NCBI GenBank assembly: GCA_963740945.1
Contig: CAVUGE010000033.1
Span: forward strand, 62,001 to 126,000
Direction of reading: 5' to 3'
Source of the DNA: CAVQBP01 sp963740945
Lineage (GTDB): Bacteria; Bacteroidota; Ignavibacteria; Ignavibacteriales; Ignavibacteriaceae
DNA length: 64,000 bases
The notes beneath the pieces are model-generated. The model saw nothing but the letters and a program-made list of their open reading frames with translations, was not told the DNA's origin and did not search any database. A program made the translations under genes and the position numbers. This document shows positions 17,616-26,392 of the stretch, piece by piece (position 1 is the first letter of the stretch; every line of letters starts with the position of its first letter).

Positions 17616-18068
17616 ATGAAAACAGATGAACTTATTTCGGTATTGGAAGAGCAGCAGGAAAGCCTTAAAAGCTTTTTAGAATGCAGTAAAAATAAACAAA
17701 AAGCAATTGTCGGGAATGATATTGATAACCTTCGTAATTCGTTGGTGCACGAGGAAAAGTTATTATCCAAAATTGAAATAAGTAGTAAAAATATATCTTT
17801 TACTGTTGAAAAATTAGCCGGTGAATATGGTCTGGATTTAAAGAAGCTTTCGTTAGCTGAATTCTTAAATGCTGTTAATAATAAAATGGAAATTAATGTA
17901 AAAGTTATTAACCTTTTAAGGAATTCTATTAAAGATTTAATAAGTGAAGCAGCCCGTATTAACGAGCAAAATAAGGTTTTAATTGAACACTCACGAAGTT
18001 TTTTAAGGGAAACCATTGCTATTTTAATTGGATTAAATAAACATCCTCTACTGGATAGAAAAGTATAA
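17616..18068 (+). CDS. flgN: FlgN-like export chaperone
   Basis: 150 residues, almost entirely helical by composition, with long heptad-like stretches and the N-terminal pattern ELISVLEEQQESLKSFLECS. This matches the FlgN family, which chaperones FlgK and FlgL to the export gate. Sequence conservation in the family is low, so position immediately before flgK (20-base gap) and right size are the main support. It begins 4 bases after the flgJ stop. An alternative would be an unrelated coiled-coil protein, but that is less likely. Confidence 0.78.
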   Translation: MKTDELISVLEEQQESLKSFLECSKNKQKAIVGNDIDNLRNSLVHEEKLLSKIEISSKNISFTVEKLAGEYGLDLKKLSLAEFLNAVNNKMEINVKVINLLRNSIKDLISEAARINEQNKVLIEHSRSFLRETIAILIGLNKHPLLDRKV

Positions 18069-18087
18069 ATAATTATAGAGTTTAAAA

Positions 18088-19449
18088 ATGGGCTTAGGAA
18101 GAATATTCGATATCGCAAGAAGCAGTTTAATGGCTTACCGAAGTGCACTCGATGTTACCTCGCACAATATTGCCAATGCTTCCAATGAAAATTATTCAAG
18201 GCAGAGGGTGAATCTATCTGCTAGAACTCCTCAATCACTTGCGGGTATGGTGTGGGGTACTGGTGTTACAATTGACCAGATTTCAAGAGCCCGAAATCAG
18301 CTTACCGATACACAAATTAGAAATAATAATAGTAAATACAGTGATGCTAATCAACGCTCTGAAGTCCTTAGCCAGGTTGAAGCTCTTTTCCCTGAACCCT
18401 CTGATTTAGGAATATCTTCTTTAATTAATTCCTTTTTCAATTCATGGAATGAATTGGCAGTTACTCCAAATTCTGATGCACTAAGAACCAGTGTGGTTCA
18501 GTCCGCTCAAAAATTAGCAAGCCAGGTTCAAACTGTTTATCAAGGTCTTGATGAGATAAAAGGGAATCTGTTAAATGATGCAAAATCCAAAGTTAAAGAT
18601 CTTAATAATCTTTTAAAACAGGTGCAGTCATTAAACACTCAGATTTCTACTTCTTCCGTTTCCGGAGCAGAAAATAATGATCTTCTGGACCAGAGAGATC
18701 AAGTAATTGATGAGCTGAGTAAATTAACCAATATAAATGTAAGTTATGACTCCTCAAATAATGCAATTATTTCCGTTGGCGGAGTTTTCGCCGCAGACCA
18801 AAATATAGCCGTTGAATTCAAAATCGGTTCTGTTAATGACACTTTATCGATAACTACTAGTGATGCTAATAATGTCGCAGCCATTAAAGGTGGTGAACTT
18901 TATGCAATAACAGATTCTTATTCCAATTACACCGGGAAATATCAAGATAATCTTAATAGTGTTATGAACACATTAGTTGATTCTGTTAACAGCATTCATT
19001 CTACCGGCTACACAAATACTGGTTCCCATGAAACGGGTATTAATTTTTTCGACAGTTATAAAGAAGGTGTTTTAAAAATCAATGACAAGATATTGGCTAA
19101 CAATAATAATATTGCAGTTTCATCCGATGGGACATCAGGTAATGGGGATATCGCTCTCAAAATTGCCGATCTAAGCAGTCAAAAATTATTGAATGGTTCT
19201 ACAATCTCCGATGGTTATTCTGATCTGGTTAGCGGTATCGGAAATGATAAAGTTTCTGCTGATCAGCTTGCGGATTCTAGTCAGCTCGTTTTACAACAGC
19301 TGCAGGGTCAGAAAAATTCTTATTCGGGTGTTTCAATTGATGAAGAAATGACAAATGTAATTACTTATCAGCGTTCCTACGACGCTTCGGCAAAATTAAT
19401 TTCTGTTGCCGATCAAATGCTGCAAACTCTTTTGGGATTGGTGCAATAA
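18088..19449 (+). CDS. flgK: Hook-filament junction protein FlgK (HAP1)
   Basis: 453 residues, at the short end for FlgK. The N-terminal LMAYRSALDVTSHNIANASN and ENYSRQRVNL are canonical, as are NDLLDQRDQVIDELSKLTNI in the middle and the C-terminal SIDEEMTNVITYQRSYDASA followed by LISVADQML. FlgK joins hook and filament and is secreted after the FlhB specificity switch. The middle, surface-exposed part is reduced relative to enteric FlgK. The stop overlaps the flgL ATG by one base. Confidence 0.95.
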   Translation: MGLGRIFDIARSSLMAYRSALDVTSHNIANASNENYSRQRVNLSARTPQSLAGMVWGTGVTIDQISRARNQLTDTQIRNNNSKYSDANQRSEVLSQVEALFPEPSDLGISSLINSFFNSWNELAVTPNSDALRTSVVQSAQKLASQVQTVYQGLDEIKGNLLNDAKSKVKDLNNLLKQVQSLNTQISTSSVSGAENNDLLDQRDQVIDELSKLTNINVSYDSSNNAIISVGGVFAADQNIAVEFKIGSVNDTLSITTSDANNVAAIKGGELYAITDSYSNYTGKYQDNLNSVMNTLVDSVNSIHSTGYTNTGSHETGINFFDSYKEGVLKINDKILANNNNIAVSSDGTSGNGDIALKIADLSSQKLLNGSTISDGYSDLVSGIGNDKVSADQLADSSQLVLQQLQGQKNSYSGVSIDEEMTNVITYQRSYDASAKLISVADQMLQTLLGLVQ

Positions 19450-20708
19450 TGAAAAGAATTTCCGATTTATCTTACTCGAGTACTTATCTTAATAATTTGA
19501 ATCTCCTTAAGAATCAACTGAGTCAGTTAAATACTCAGATTTCAACCGGTAAAAAAATTAATAAACCTTCGGATTCACCTACCGGTACATCTCAAATTTT
19601 GAGGATGAATAATCAAATCTCTCAAATTGATACCTATTCAAATAATATTCAAAATAGTCTTTCATTTGCTAATGAAACTTCATTTGCTATGGAGTCTATG
19701 CAATCCGAAGTTGTTAGTGTCTTAACAAATCTAACGTCTATTGACAATGCTGCAAATAACTCAAATTTAAATACTTTCGCCGATCAAATTGACCTTTCTC
19801 TGCAATCCATTTTAAACTCTGCTAATTCCGAATATGACGGAAAATATCTTTTTTCCGGTACTGACCAATCCGGAAAACCTTATGGACTAACTGCAGATGG
19901 TAAATCTATCGAAGTGAAATTAAATGATGTCTCAGGTGAACAGAGGGTTAGAATCTCATCTAATATCATCAAGAAGATTAACATGAGCGGTCAGGAGATT
20001 TTTGGCACTATTGTTAACCAAAACGGAAATATTGATGTTAATAATAATCTAGGCGATGTCGTTGCGAATCAGAAATCAATCTATGATGTTGCTGGAAATC
20101 AATATACTCTTAATTTGACTTATACTAAAACAGCAGCAAATACTTATACTTTAAACTATGATATTTTAGATGCTACCAGTACTTCTATTTTTAGTACTCC
20201 GCCCGCTTCTAAAACAGTTGTTTTCGACTCAGCCACCGGTTCAATGAAATCATTAGAGGGCGATTCCTCCCTCTCATTTATTATTAATGATCCATCAAAG
20301 AAAATAAATTTTTCACTCGACCTTTCTCAGCTTGAGGAAAAAAATTCAGCATCCTCTATTTCATTATCAGCAAACCAGAAAAATGATATCTTCAATACAT
20401 TGATAACGATCAGGGATAATTTAAGAAATGGGATAAAACCTACAAATGAACAGGTGCAAATTGTAAAAGACTTCAGTAGCAAAATTGTCAGTAAATTGTC
20501 TGAGAATGGGAATACGGTTAACCAGTTGAATAACACTTCAGATTTAATCACAAACCAGCAGGCCAATATTGAAGAATTGCTCTCCGGAAAACAGGATGTT
20601 GATGTTGCAAAAGCTATTATGAACCTTCAAAACATGAATTATGTCTTGGATATGAATTATAAATTAGCATCAATGTTTTTGCCTAAATCTATCTTGGATT
20701 ATTTATGA
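19449..20708 (+). CDS. flgL: Hook-filament junction protein FlgL (HAP3)
   Basis: 419 residues. The flagellin-like N-terminal helix is clear (LNLLKNQLSQLNTQISTGKK, then INKPSDSPTGTSQILRMNNQ). So is the C-terminal helix (VDVAKAIMNLQNMNYVLDMN, then YKLASMFLPKSILDYL). FlgL forms the second junction layer on which flagellin polymerises. The middle contains a KYLFSGTDQSGKPY motif seen in FlgL proteins. It overlaps flgK by one base and motA by four, so filament junction and stator genes are translationally linked. Confidence 0.94.
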   Translation: MKRISDLSYSSTYLNNLNLLKNQLSQLNTQISTGKKINKPSDSPTGTSQILRMNNQISQIDTYSNNIQNSLSFANETSFAMESMQSEVVSVLTNLTSIDNAANNSNLNTFADQIDLSLQSILNSANSEYDGKYLFSGTDQSGKPYGLTADGKSIEVKLNDVSGEQRVRISSNIIKKINMSGQEIFGTIVNQNGNIDVNNNLGDVVANQKSIYDVAGNQYTLNLTYTKTAANTYTLNYDILDATSTSIFSTPPASKTVVFDSATGSMKSLEGDSSLSFIINDPSKKINFSLDLSQLEEKNSASSISLSANQKNDIFNTLITIRDNLRNGIKPTNEQVQIVKDFSSKIVSKLSENGNTVNQLNNTSDLITNQQANIEELLSGKQDVDVAKAIMNLQNMNYVLDMNYKLASMFLPKSILDYL

Positions 20709-21484
20709 AGCTGAAATATGGAGCCTTTATCGGTCTTGGTTTTGGAATTTTTTCTATATTCGGCGCATTTTTTCTTGAAGGCGGTTCTTTTAAGGCTTTA
20801 TTTCTTTTGCCTCCTTTAATAATTGTATTCGGAGGAACTTTCTCAGCAGTAATTATAGGGTTCGGGTTTGAAAAATTTATTGAAGCTATCTCAGTAATTA
20901 AGTTGGCATATTTCCCTCAAAAATATAATTTAACGAGTCTTATAAACAATTTTATTGATTTTTCGATAATATCGAGAAGAGAAGGATTATTAACTATTGA
21001 AAAATATCTAGATAGAATTGATTATTCTTTTCCTAAAAAATTAATAAGATATGCAGTTGACGGAACAGATCCTCAATCTTTAGAAAATATAGCTTTCATG
21101 GAAATGAAGGCTATGGAGGAAAGGCATTTCTCCAACATCCATGTTTTTTCTAAAATGGGAGGATATGCACCAACTATGGGAATTATCGGTACGGTTATGG
21201 GACTCATTATGACCCTCGCCAATGCCGGTGCTAATCCTAATATTTTAATTCACAATATTGCATCAGCATTTATAGCAACCCTTTGGGGTATTGTTAGTGC
21301 TAATATTTTATGGTTTCCAATAAGTGATAAATTAAAAAAATGTCATTCGGACGAAAAATATATGATGGAGATCTCTCTGGAAGGAATTATGGCCCTGCAG
21401 AATGGGGAAGTACCCTCAATAATAAAAGCAAGGTTAATAAGCATGCTTCCTCAAAAAGAACAAAGAAAGCTTCTCAACACTTAG
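20705..21484 (+). CDS. motA: Stator protein MotA (first set)
   Basis: 259 residues with four membrane segments. Family signatures include KLKYGAFIGLGFGIFSIFGA at the N-terminus, VFSKMGGYAPTMGIIGTVMG then LIMTLAN in the third and fourth segments, and a C-terminal EGIMALQNGEVPSIIKARLI ending in LP. MotA rings surround MotB dimers and push on FliG. It overlaps flgL by 4 bases. Its final 145 bases are also covered by the only usable motB start. The MotA C-terminus matches the family right to its end, so the overlap is not caused by a false MotA extension. Confidence 0.94.
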   Translation: MKLKYGAFIGLGFGIFSIFGAFFLEGGSFKALFLLPPLIIVFGGTFSAVIIGFGFEKFIEAISVIKLAYFPQKYNLTSLINNFIDFSIISRREGLLTIEKYLDRIDYSFPKKLIRYAVDGTDPQSLENIAFMEMKAMEERHFSNIHVFSKMGGYAPTMGIIGTVMGLIMTLANAGANPNILIHNIASAFIATLWGIVSANILWFPISDKLKKCHSDEKYMMEISLEGIMALQNGEVPSIIKARLISMLPQKEQRKLLNT

Positions 21485-22155
21485 TTGGTAGTGAGAAATT
21501 CTTTGAGAGCGATCCCGAAAAGGACCGGTACCTTATTACTTATGCAGATGTAATTACTCTGCTGCTCGGGCTTTTTATTATTCTTTATGCTGTGTCAAAT
21601 ATTGACCTAAAAAAATATGAAAAAATAAAATATGCCTTTGGAAGTTCTTTCAAAAAAAATGAAAAGATTATAGGTATAAATCAAAAATCTACAAATATTG
21701 TTGTGGCTCCGGTTGACGACCTTAGGAATCATTTAAAACAGCTTATTACCGATAATGGTTATGGGAATGCAATTAAACTTGAAGAAAATGAACGTGGAAT
21801 AATTATACATATTCTTGATGAGATCTTATTCCCGTCTGGAACTGCCGATTTAAATCTAAATTCTCTTCAAATACTGAACAAAATTGCTTCAATTCTAAAT
21901 CGGATTCCAAATGAAATTAGAATTGAAGGTCATACTGATAATGTACCTATTAGTACACCGAATTTCCCTTCAAATTGGCATTTATCAGTAATGAGAGCAT
22001 TAAATACTGCTTATTATTTAATTCATAATGAAAATTTGAAAGCAGAAAGAGTTTCAATTGTAGGTAATTCCGAGTATAAGCCGATAACTTCAAATAAAAC
22101 AGTTGAAGGCAGAACTCAAAATAGAAGAGTTGATATAGTAATAATTAGAGAGTAA
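21340..22155 (+). CDS. motB: Stator protein MotB (first set) with long overlap into motA
   Basis: 271 residues from ATG 21340. One membrane segment carries the ion-channel Asp in ITYADVITLLLGLFIILYAV (about residue 68). A plug/linker and an OmpA-like peptidoglycan-binding domain follow, with IRIEGHTDNVPIS and GRTQNRRVDIVII. I found no in-frame ATG, GTG or TTG between 21340 and the membrane segment, so the start lies 145 bases inside motA in another frame. The first 50 residues are Lys/Ser-rich and non-conserved. Either the overlap is real, or translation begins at a rarer codon (ATT/ATA type) after motA. Confidence 0.86.
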   Translation: MSFGRKIYDGDLSGRNYGPAEWGSTLNNKSKVNKHASSKRTKKASQHLVGSEKFFESDPEKDRYLITYADVITLLLGLFIILYAVSNIDLKKYEKIKYAFGSSFKKNEKIIGINQKSTNIVVAPVDDLRNHLKQLITDNGYGNAIKLEENERGIIIHILDEILFPSGTADLNLNSLQILNKIASILNRIPNEIRIEGHTDNVPISTPNFPSNWHLSVMRALNTAYYLIHNENLKAERVSIVGNSEYKPITSNKTVEGRTQNRRVDIVIIRE

Positions 22156-22156
22156 A

Positions 22157-22537
22157 ATGAAAATAGTAACACGCCAATTTGGCGAAATTGAATTTCGTGA
22201 CGAACATATTGTAAAATTTTCTTCAGGTTTAATCGGGTTTGAAAACCTGCAAAATTATGTTTTAATAAAAACCGGAGATGACCTTTTTTACTGGTTGAAT
22301 TCCGTTGAAAAACCTGAAGTATGCTTCCCTATGGTTGGGATAAGGGTAATTGATGAATCCTTCCCACCAGAATTGGATTTCGAAGCCTTCGGGATAGTTA
22401 CTTTAGATAAGGACCCCCTGAAGATTACAATAAATCTGAAATCGCCTGTTTATCTTAATCAGGATGAAAAAATAGGGTATCAGAAAGTCCTTACCGATAG
22501 TAAATATTCTATGAATTATAACCTTTTTAAACCCTAG
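22157..22537 (+). CDS. fliW: Flagellar assembly factor FliW
   Basis: 126 residues with the FliW family pattern: FGEIEFRDEHIVKFSSGLIG, FENLQNYVLI, then PELDFEAFGIVTLDKDPLKI and the final NLKSPVYLNQDEKIGYQKVL. FliW binds CsrA and flagellin: when flagellin is exported, FliW is freed to inhibit CsrA, which relieves translational repression of flagellin. The neighbouring csrA (24 bases downstream) makes the assignment firm. The regulated flagellin gene is not in the window. Confidence 0.95.
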   Translation: MKIVTRQFGEIEFRDEHIVKFSSGLIGFENLQNYVLIKTGDDLFYWLNSVEKPEVCFPMVGIRVIDESFPPELDFEAFGIVTLDKDPLKITINLKSPVYLNQDEKIGYQKVLTDSKYSMNYNLFKP

Positions 22538-22560
22538 ATAAAATAAGATAAGATAATATA

Positions 22561-22818
22561 ATGTTAATTTTAACAAGAAAAGTAAATGAAGAGATAATAA
22601 TAAATTCTGAAATTAGAATAAAAATTCTTTCTATTTCTGAAAATCAAATTAAAATAGGTATTTCCGCACCGGAAGATATGGAAATATTAAGAGGTGAAAT
22701 TTATGAACGGGTTAAAAATATAACAATAAATTTGCCTTTTGAAAAGCTAAATGTTTCAAATCAAGTTAATGAAGACATCAAAGATCTCTCGAAATTGAAG
22801 GTAAATAAAATAAAATAA
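22561..22818 (+). CDS. csrA: Translational regulator CsrA
   Basis: 85 residues. The first 65 match CsrA closely: MLILTRKVNEEIIINSEIRI, then KIGISAPEDMEILRGEIYER. The RNA-binding R6 (in LTRK) and the conserved GISAP and LRGEIY segments are present. The C-terminal 20 residues form a charged extension. CsrA dimers bind GGA-containing leaders and block translation. The leader is AT-rich with two AAGAT units and no clear Shine-Dalgarno, so expression may rely on coupling with fliW. Confidence 0.95.
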   Translation: MLILTRKVNEEIIINSEIRIKILSISENQIKIGISAPEDMEILRGEIYERVKNITINLPFEKLNVSNQVNEDIKDLSKLKVNKIK

Positions 22819-22826
22819 ATAATATT

Positions 22827-23543
22827 ATGCCCGATAAAAAAGTTATCATACTTGTTGTTGACGATTCAGATTTAATTAGAGAAACTTTAACCAGGTATTT
22901 TGAAGAATATTTTGTTGAAGTGGTTAGCTGCCGGGATGGTCTTGAAGGGATTAAAAAATCTATTCAGCATGTTCCCGATTTGATATTTTTAGATCTGATA
23001 ATGCCTGACTTTGATGGTGTTAAAATGCTTCAGGTTATTAAAATTATGGATGACTTGAAAAATATTCCGGTTATTATAATAAGCGGAAATACCAATAAAG
23101 CAAATGTTCTTGCAGCAATGGAAGCCGGTGCTCATAAAGTAATTCCCAAACCTCTGCAAAAAGACATTATAATAAATAGTATTAATGAGATATTGGGCCC
23201 TGACTTTCTGAAAAAATCAAAAAAAATTAATGTTACGGAAGAAGAAAATAAAGAAATATTAAATCAGCTTTGCAGGATATTTTTAAAACATTTTCCGCTG
23301 ACAAAAAGAAAAATTGAAAAGGCTCTCGAAACCAGGAATATAGATTTAATGTTTGGTCTTGTTCATGAATTAAAGGGGGCTGGAGGTACCATCGGCTATC
23401 CGGTTATAAGTATTATTTGTAATGATATTGAAAATGCTCTGGAAATTTCGATAATAGATTGGATGTACATAAAAAATAAATGTGATGATGTTTTTTCTAT
23501 TGTTAGAAAGATTGAATATTCTAAATACATTTTAGAAGACTAA
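22827..23543 (+). CDS. Receiver-HPt phosphorelay protein (first of a tandem pair)
   Basis: 238 residues. Residues about 5-122 are a response-regulator receiver with VDDSD at 11-15, phosphoacceptor D56 in DLIFLDLIMP and K108 in VIPKPL. A linker leads to a histidine phosphotransfer domain with H180 in the HxxKG motif VHELKGAGGTIGYP. The phosphate could move D56 to H180 or the reverse within one protein, or pass to other receivers. No DNA-binding output is present. It lies 8 bases after csrA. Its partner at 23670 is a full-length paralogue. Confidence 0.87.
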   Translation: MPDKKVIILVVDDSDLIRETLTRYFEEYFVEVVSCRDGLEGIKKSIQHVPDLIFLDLIMPDFDGVKMLQVIKIMDDLKNIPVIIISGNTNKANVLAAMEAGAHKVIPKPLQKDIIINSINEILGPDFLKKSKKINVTEEENKEILNQLCRIFLKHFPLTKRKIEKALETRNIDLMFGLVHELKGAGGTIGYPVISIICNDIENALEISIIDWMYIKNKCDDVFSIVRKIEYSKYILED

Positions 23544-23669
23544 TATGATAGAACTTAATTCTTATTGTCATCTTTAACAAGATTTTTTAATTATTGATGA
23601 CCCAAATTTTTTAAAGGAAAGATAGCAGATGTATTCTAAATTTTTATCAAAGTTTTAAGGAGTAATTTT

Positions 23670-24383
23670 ATGCCAGGAAAAAAAGTCACAATTTTAGTTG
23701 TAGATGATTCTGATATCATAAGATACTCATTAAAAAATTTTTTCAGCGGTTATAATTTTGAAGTCATAAGTTGTATGGATGGGTTGGAAGGCTTTCGGAA
23801 AGCTCAAGAACATATACCGGATTTAATTTTTTTGGATTTAATGATGCCTAATTTCAATGGAATGAAGATGTTAAGAGTATTAAAAGCCATTGATAATTTA
23901 AAACGTATCCCGACTATTGTTATTAGTGGAATTACAAGTAAAGCAAACGTTCTTGCTGCACTTTCGGCAGGCGCCGATAGAGTGCTTTCAAAGCCGCTTA
24001 GAAAAGAAATAATTGTAAAAACTATCAAGGAGCTTGTGGGTGAAGATTTTCTGAAAAAAGCGGAATATGCTATTATTTCTGAAGAGGAAGATAAAGAATT
24101 TCTTGAGGAGCTCCATAAGCTGTTTTTAGAGACATATCCTTTAAAAAAACAAAAAATTCTTGAAGCTCTCGAAAGCAAAGATAAAACATCTCTTTCAAGT
24201 GTAGTTCATGAAATGAAAGGTGTAGGTGGTTCTATTGGGCATCAAGAAATTACTGATATTTGCAAAGATATTGAGTCCTTTGTCAAAGAACTCAATATAA
24301 ATTGGGATGAAGTTAAAATTAAATGTGAACTCTTCTTCTCTGCCGTTGAAAAAATCGAAGTCTCCAAATCTGTAGAAAAATAA
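23670..24383 (+). CDS. Receiver-HPt phosphorelay protein (second of a tandem pair)
   Basis: 237 residues, collinear with the previous protein without gaps at the key sites: VDDSD, D56 in DLIFLDLMMP, K108 in VLSKPL and H180 in VHEMKGVGGSIGHQ. The upstream 126-base gap ends in a strong TAAGGAG Shine-Dalgarno. The motA2 start follows one base after its stop. The pairing of two REC-HPt proteins directly before a stator pair suggests control of motor output, which is inference from position. No cognate kinase gene is adjacent. Confidence 0.87.
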   Translation: MPGKKVTILVVDDSDIIRYSLKNFFSGYNFEVISCMDGLEGFRKAQEHIPDLIFLDLMMPNFNGMKMLRVLKAIDNLKRIPTIVISGITSKANVLAALSAGADRVLSKPLRKEIIVKTIKELVGEDFLKKAEYAIISEEEDKEFLEELHKLFLETYPLKKQKILEALESKDKTSLSSVVHEMKGVGGSIGHQEITDICKDIESFVKELNINWDEVKIKCELFFSAVEKIEVSKSVEK

Positions 24384-24384
24384 T

Positions 24385-25242
24385 ATGTTTGTATTAATTG
24401 GAATTGCTGTTGTTATTGTCTCTATCATCACCGGTTTTTTGATAGCCGGTGGTAATTTGGTTTTATTATTGCAATGGTCGGAATTTCTTGTTATCGGTGG
24501 GGCTGCTATCGGTGGTTTATTGATTTCTTCACCCCTTTCTTTATTAAAGAAAATATTTGCCGAATTACCTAATGTAATTAAGGGAAATCACTATTCTAAA
24601 TCCGATTACATGGAATTGCTAAAATCTTTTAATGATCTCTTTCTTGTTGCCCAAAGAGATGGCTTATTATCTATTGAAAAGCATGTGGAAACTCCTGAGG
24701 AGAGTGATATTCTTTCTCAGAATAAAAAATTTATAAGTAATCCATTCATTAGAGATTTCTTTTGCGATACTATGAAAGTAATGCTAACTGGCGGGGTCCC
24801 TCCTCATGAACTAGAGAGCCTAATAGAAGCTGAAATTGAAACTTTTGAAATTGAGTCCAAACCAATTGCCGCAACAATTGGTAAAGTTGGAGATTCTTTA
24901 CCTGGTTTAGGTATTGTTGCTGCTGTTCTGGGTATTATTATAACAATGGGCTCAATTGATAAAGGTGCCGAAGTTGTTGGCGAACATGTGGCTTCTGCTT
25001 TGGTTGGAACTTTCTTGGGAGTCTTATTGGCTTATGGTTTTATCAATCCTTTTGCTTCAAGTGTTGAACATAGTATTGAAAGTAAAGTCCGTTTTTTATC
25101 TACTATTAAAAGCTGTATAGTTGCATATGCAAAAGGAAATCCTCCTATTATTGCTGTTGAAATCGCTCGTAGAACTATTTTCTCCGATGAACGGCCTACT
25201 TTTTCCGAACTGGAAAATTACGTAAGAGGCAAGAGTGCTTAA
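24385..25242 (+). CDS. motA: Stator protein MotA (second set)
   Basis: 285 residues with four membrane segments. The first segment region is VIVSIITGFLIAGGNLVLLL and the family signature GKVGDSLPGLGIVAAVLGII followed by TMGSI marks segment three. VASALVGTFLGVLLAYGFIN marks segment four. The GG(N)L-x-x-L-x-Q start and long cytoplasmic loop with MKVMLTGG place it nearer the proton-type, E. coli-like MotA than the first set. It starts one base after the second REC-HPt gene and overlaps motB2 by 8 bases. Confidence 0.94.
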   Translation: MFVLIGIAVVIVSIITGFLIAGGNLVLLLQWSEFLVIGGAAIGGLLISSPLSLLKKIFAELPNVIKGNHYSKSDYMELLKSFNDLFLVAQRDGLLSIEKHVETPEESDILSQNKKFISNPFIRDFFCDTMKVMLTGGVPPHELESLIEAEIETFEIESKPIAATIGKVGDSLPGLGIVAAVLGIIITMGSIDKGAEVVGEHVASALVGTFLGVLLAYGFINPFASSVEHSIESKVRFLSTIKSCIVAYAKGNPPIIAVEIARRTIFSDERPTFSELENYVRGKSA

Positions 25243-25996
25243 TCCCGAAGGAAATCCCATAATAATAAAAAAGAAAAAAGCCGGTCATGAGGGTGGTCAT
25301 GGCGGTGCCTGGAAAGTTGCGTATGCCGATTTTGTTACTGCAATGATGGCTCTTTTTATTGTTTTGTGGGTTCTGGGACAGGATCAATCTATAAAAGAAG
25401 CTGTAGCTCATTATTTTAAAGATCCCATTGGGTTTTCAGATAAAGGTAAGAATATTATGGAAGGTAATTCACAATTGATCAATATTGACCTTAAAAAAAA
25501 TGTTGATCAAAGGGAAACTGAAAAACAAGAATTAAAAGAAATGGGCGATAAAATTTTAAGTGAAATTTCAGCTGATCCTGAATATATTAATATTGTCGGT
25601 CAAATTAAAATAGAAATTACAGATGAAGGTTTAAGGATAGAAATTGTAGATTCTGCTAACGACGTCTTTTTTGAGATTGGTAATGCTAACCTTCAACCGG
25701 CAATGATTAGTCTACTAAAAAAAATAGGAGATCAGTTAGCTAAGCTTCCTAACAAAGTAGTTATTGAAGGACATACCGATGCTCGTCCTTATCATGGAAG
25801 TAATGAAGGTTATTCCAATTTTGAATTAAGTACTGATAGGGCTAACTCAGCAAGAAGAGCTTTGTTAACAAGTAACCTTCCATCGGATCAAATTGAAGAA
25901 ATTAGAGGGTATGCGGATAGAAGATTAAGGGATATAAAAGATCCTTATAATCTTGTAAATAGACGAATTAGCATTATTCTTAAATACTTAAATTAA
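25235..25996 (+). CDS. motB: Stator protein MotB (second set)
   Basis: 253 residues from a GTG start that overlaps motA2 by 8 bases. The N-terminus has IIKKKKAGHEGGHGGAWKVA then YADFVTAMMALFIVLWVL with the channel Asp, a classical MotB membrane segment. The C-terminal OmpA-like domain contains VVIEGHTDARPY and DLYNLVNRRISI-type residues that bind peptidoglycan. The protein differs clearly from the first MotB (YADFVTAMMA versus YADVITLLLG), so the two stators are not a recent duplication. Confidence 0.94.
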   Translation: MLNPEGNPIIIKKKKAGHEGGHGGAWKVAYADFVTAMMALFIVLWVLGQDQSIKEAVAHYFKDPIGFSDKGKNIMEGNSQLINIDLKKNVDQRETEKQELKEMGDKILSEISADPEYINIVGQIKIEITDEGLRIEIVDSANDVFFEIGNANLQPAMISLLKKIGDQLAKLPNKVVIEGHTDARPYHGSNEGYSNFELSTDRANSARRALLTSNLPSDQIEEIRGYADRRLRDIKDPYNLVNRRISIILKYLN

Positions 25997-25999
25997 TAA

Positions 26000-26392
26000 G
26001 TGAAAAATATAATTGTTGTTGAGGATGATCCCTTCTCGCAGGAATTTTATAAATATCTCCTGAAAAGAGAAGGATATATCCCTTTAATTATTGAGGACGG
26101 TGATTTATTATTTGAACAATTAAAGAAAACTTCTATTTCTTTAATTATTATGGATATAAATTTAAAGAATACGTATCTTAAAGATGAGAAAGTTGATGGA
26201 ATAGTTTTATCCAGGCTTGTTAAAGAAAATCCTGAGTTTTTGCATGTTCCTGTTTTGCTTGTAACTGCTTATTCTTTAATTGCTGATGGACCCGGTTTTT
26301 TTAAGGAAAGTTTAGCTGAGGATTATATTACTAAACCTATAATGGATTATAATCTTCTTTTGGAAAAAATTGAAAAGTTAGTTGAAAATTAA
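26000..26392 (+). CDS. Stand-alone response regulator receiver
   Basis: 130 residues from a GTG start three bases after the motB2 stop. It is a single receiver domain: VEDDPF near the N-terminus, the phosphoacceptor Asp in SLIIMDINLK, a Thr in VLLVTAYS and Lys in YITKPI. A small insertion (KNTYLKDEKVDG) lies after the phosphorylation site, where CheY proteins are shorter. No output domain is present, so it would act by protein contact, like CheY, or as a phosphate sink. The stop abuts the next gene. Confidence 0.86.
   Translation: MKNIIVVEDDPFSQEFYKYLLKREGYIPLIIEDGDLLFEQLKKTSISLIIMDINLKNTYLKDEKVDGIVLSRLVKENPEFLHVPVLLVTAYSLIADGPGFFKESLAEDYITKPIMDYNLLLEKIEKLVEN

Noticed and set aside
17591..18148. 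Minus-strand 185-codon frame across flgN
   Set aside because: Antisense shadow; flgN and its neighbours explain the region.
24385..25996. ExbB/TolQ-TolR or other energising pair instead of a second stator
   Set aside because: MotB2 has the OmpA-like peptidoglycan domain and MotA2 the long cytoplasmic loop of true stators.
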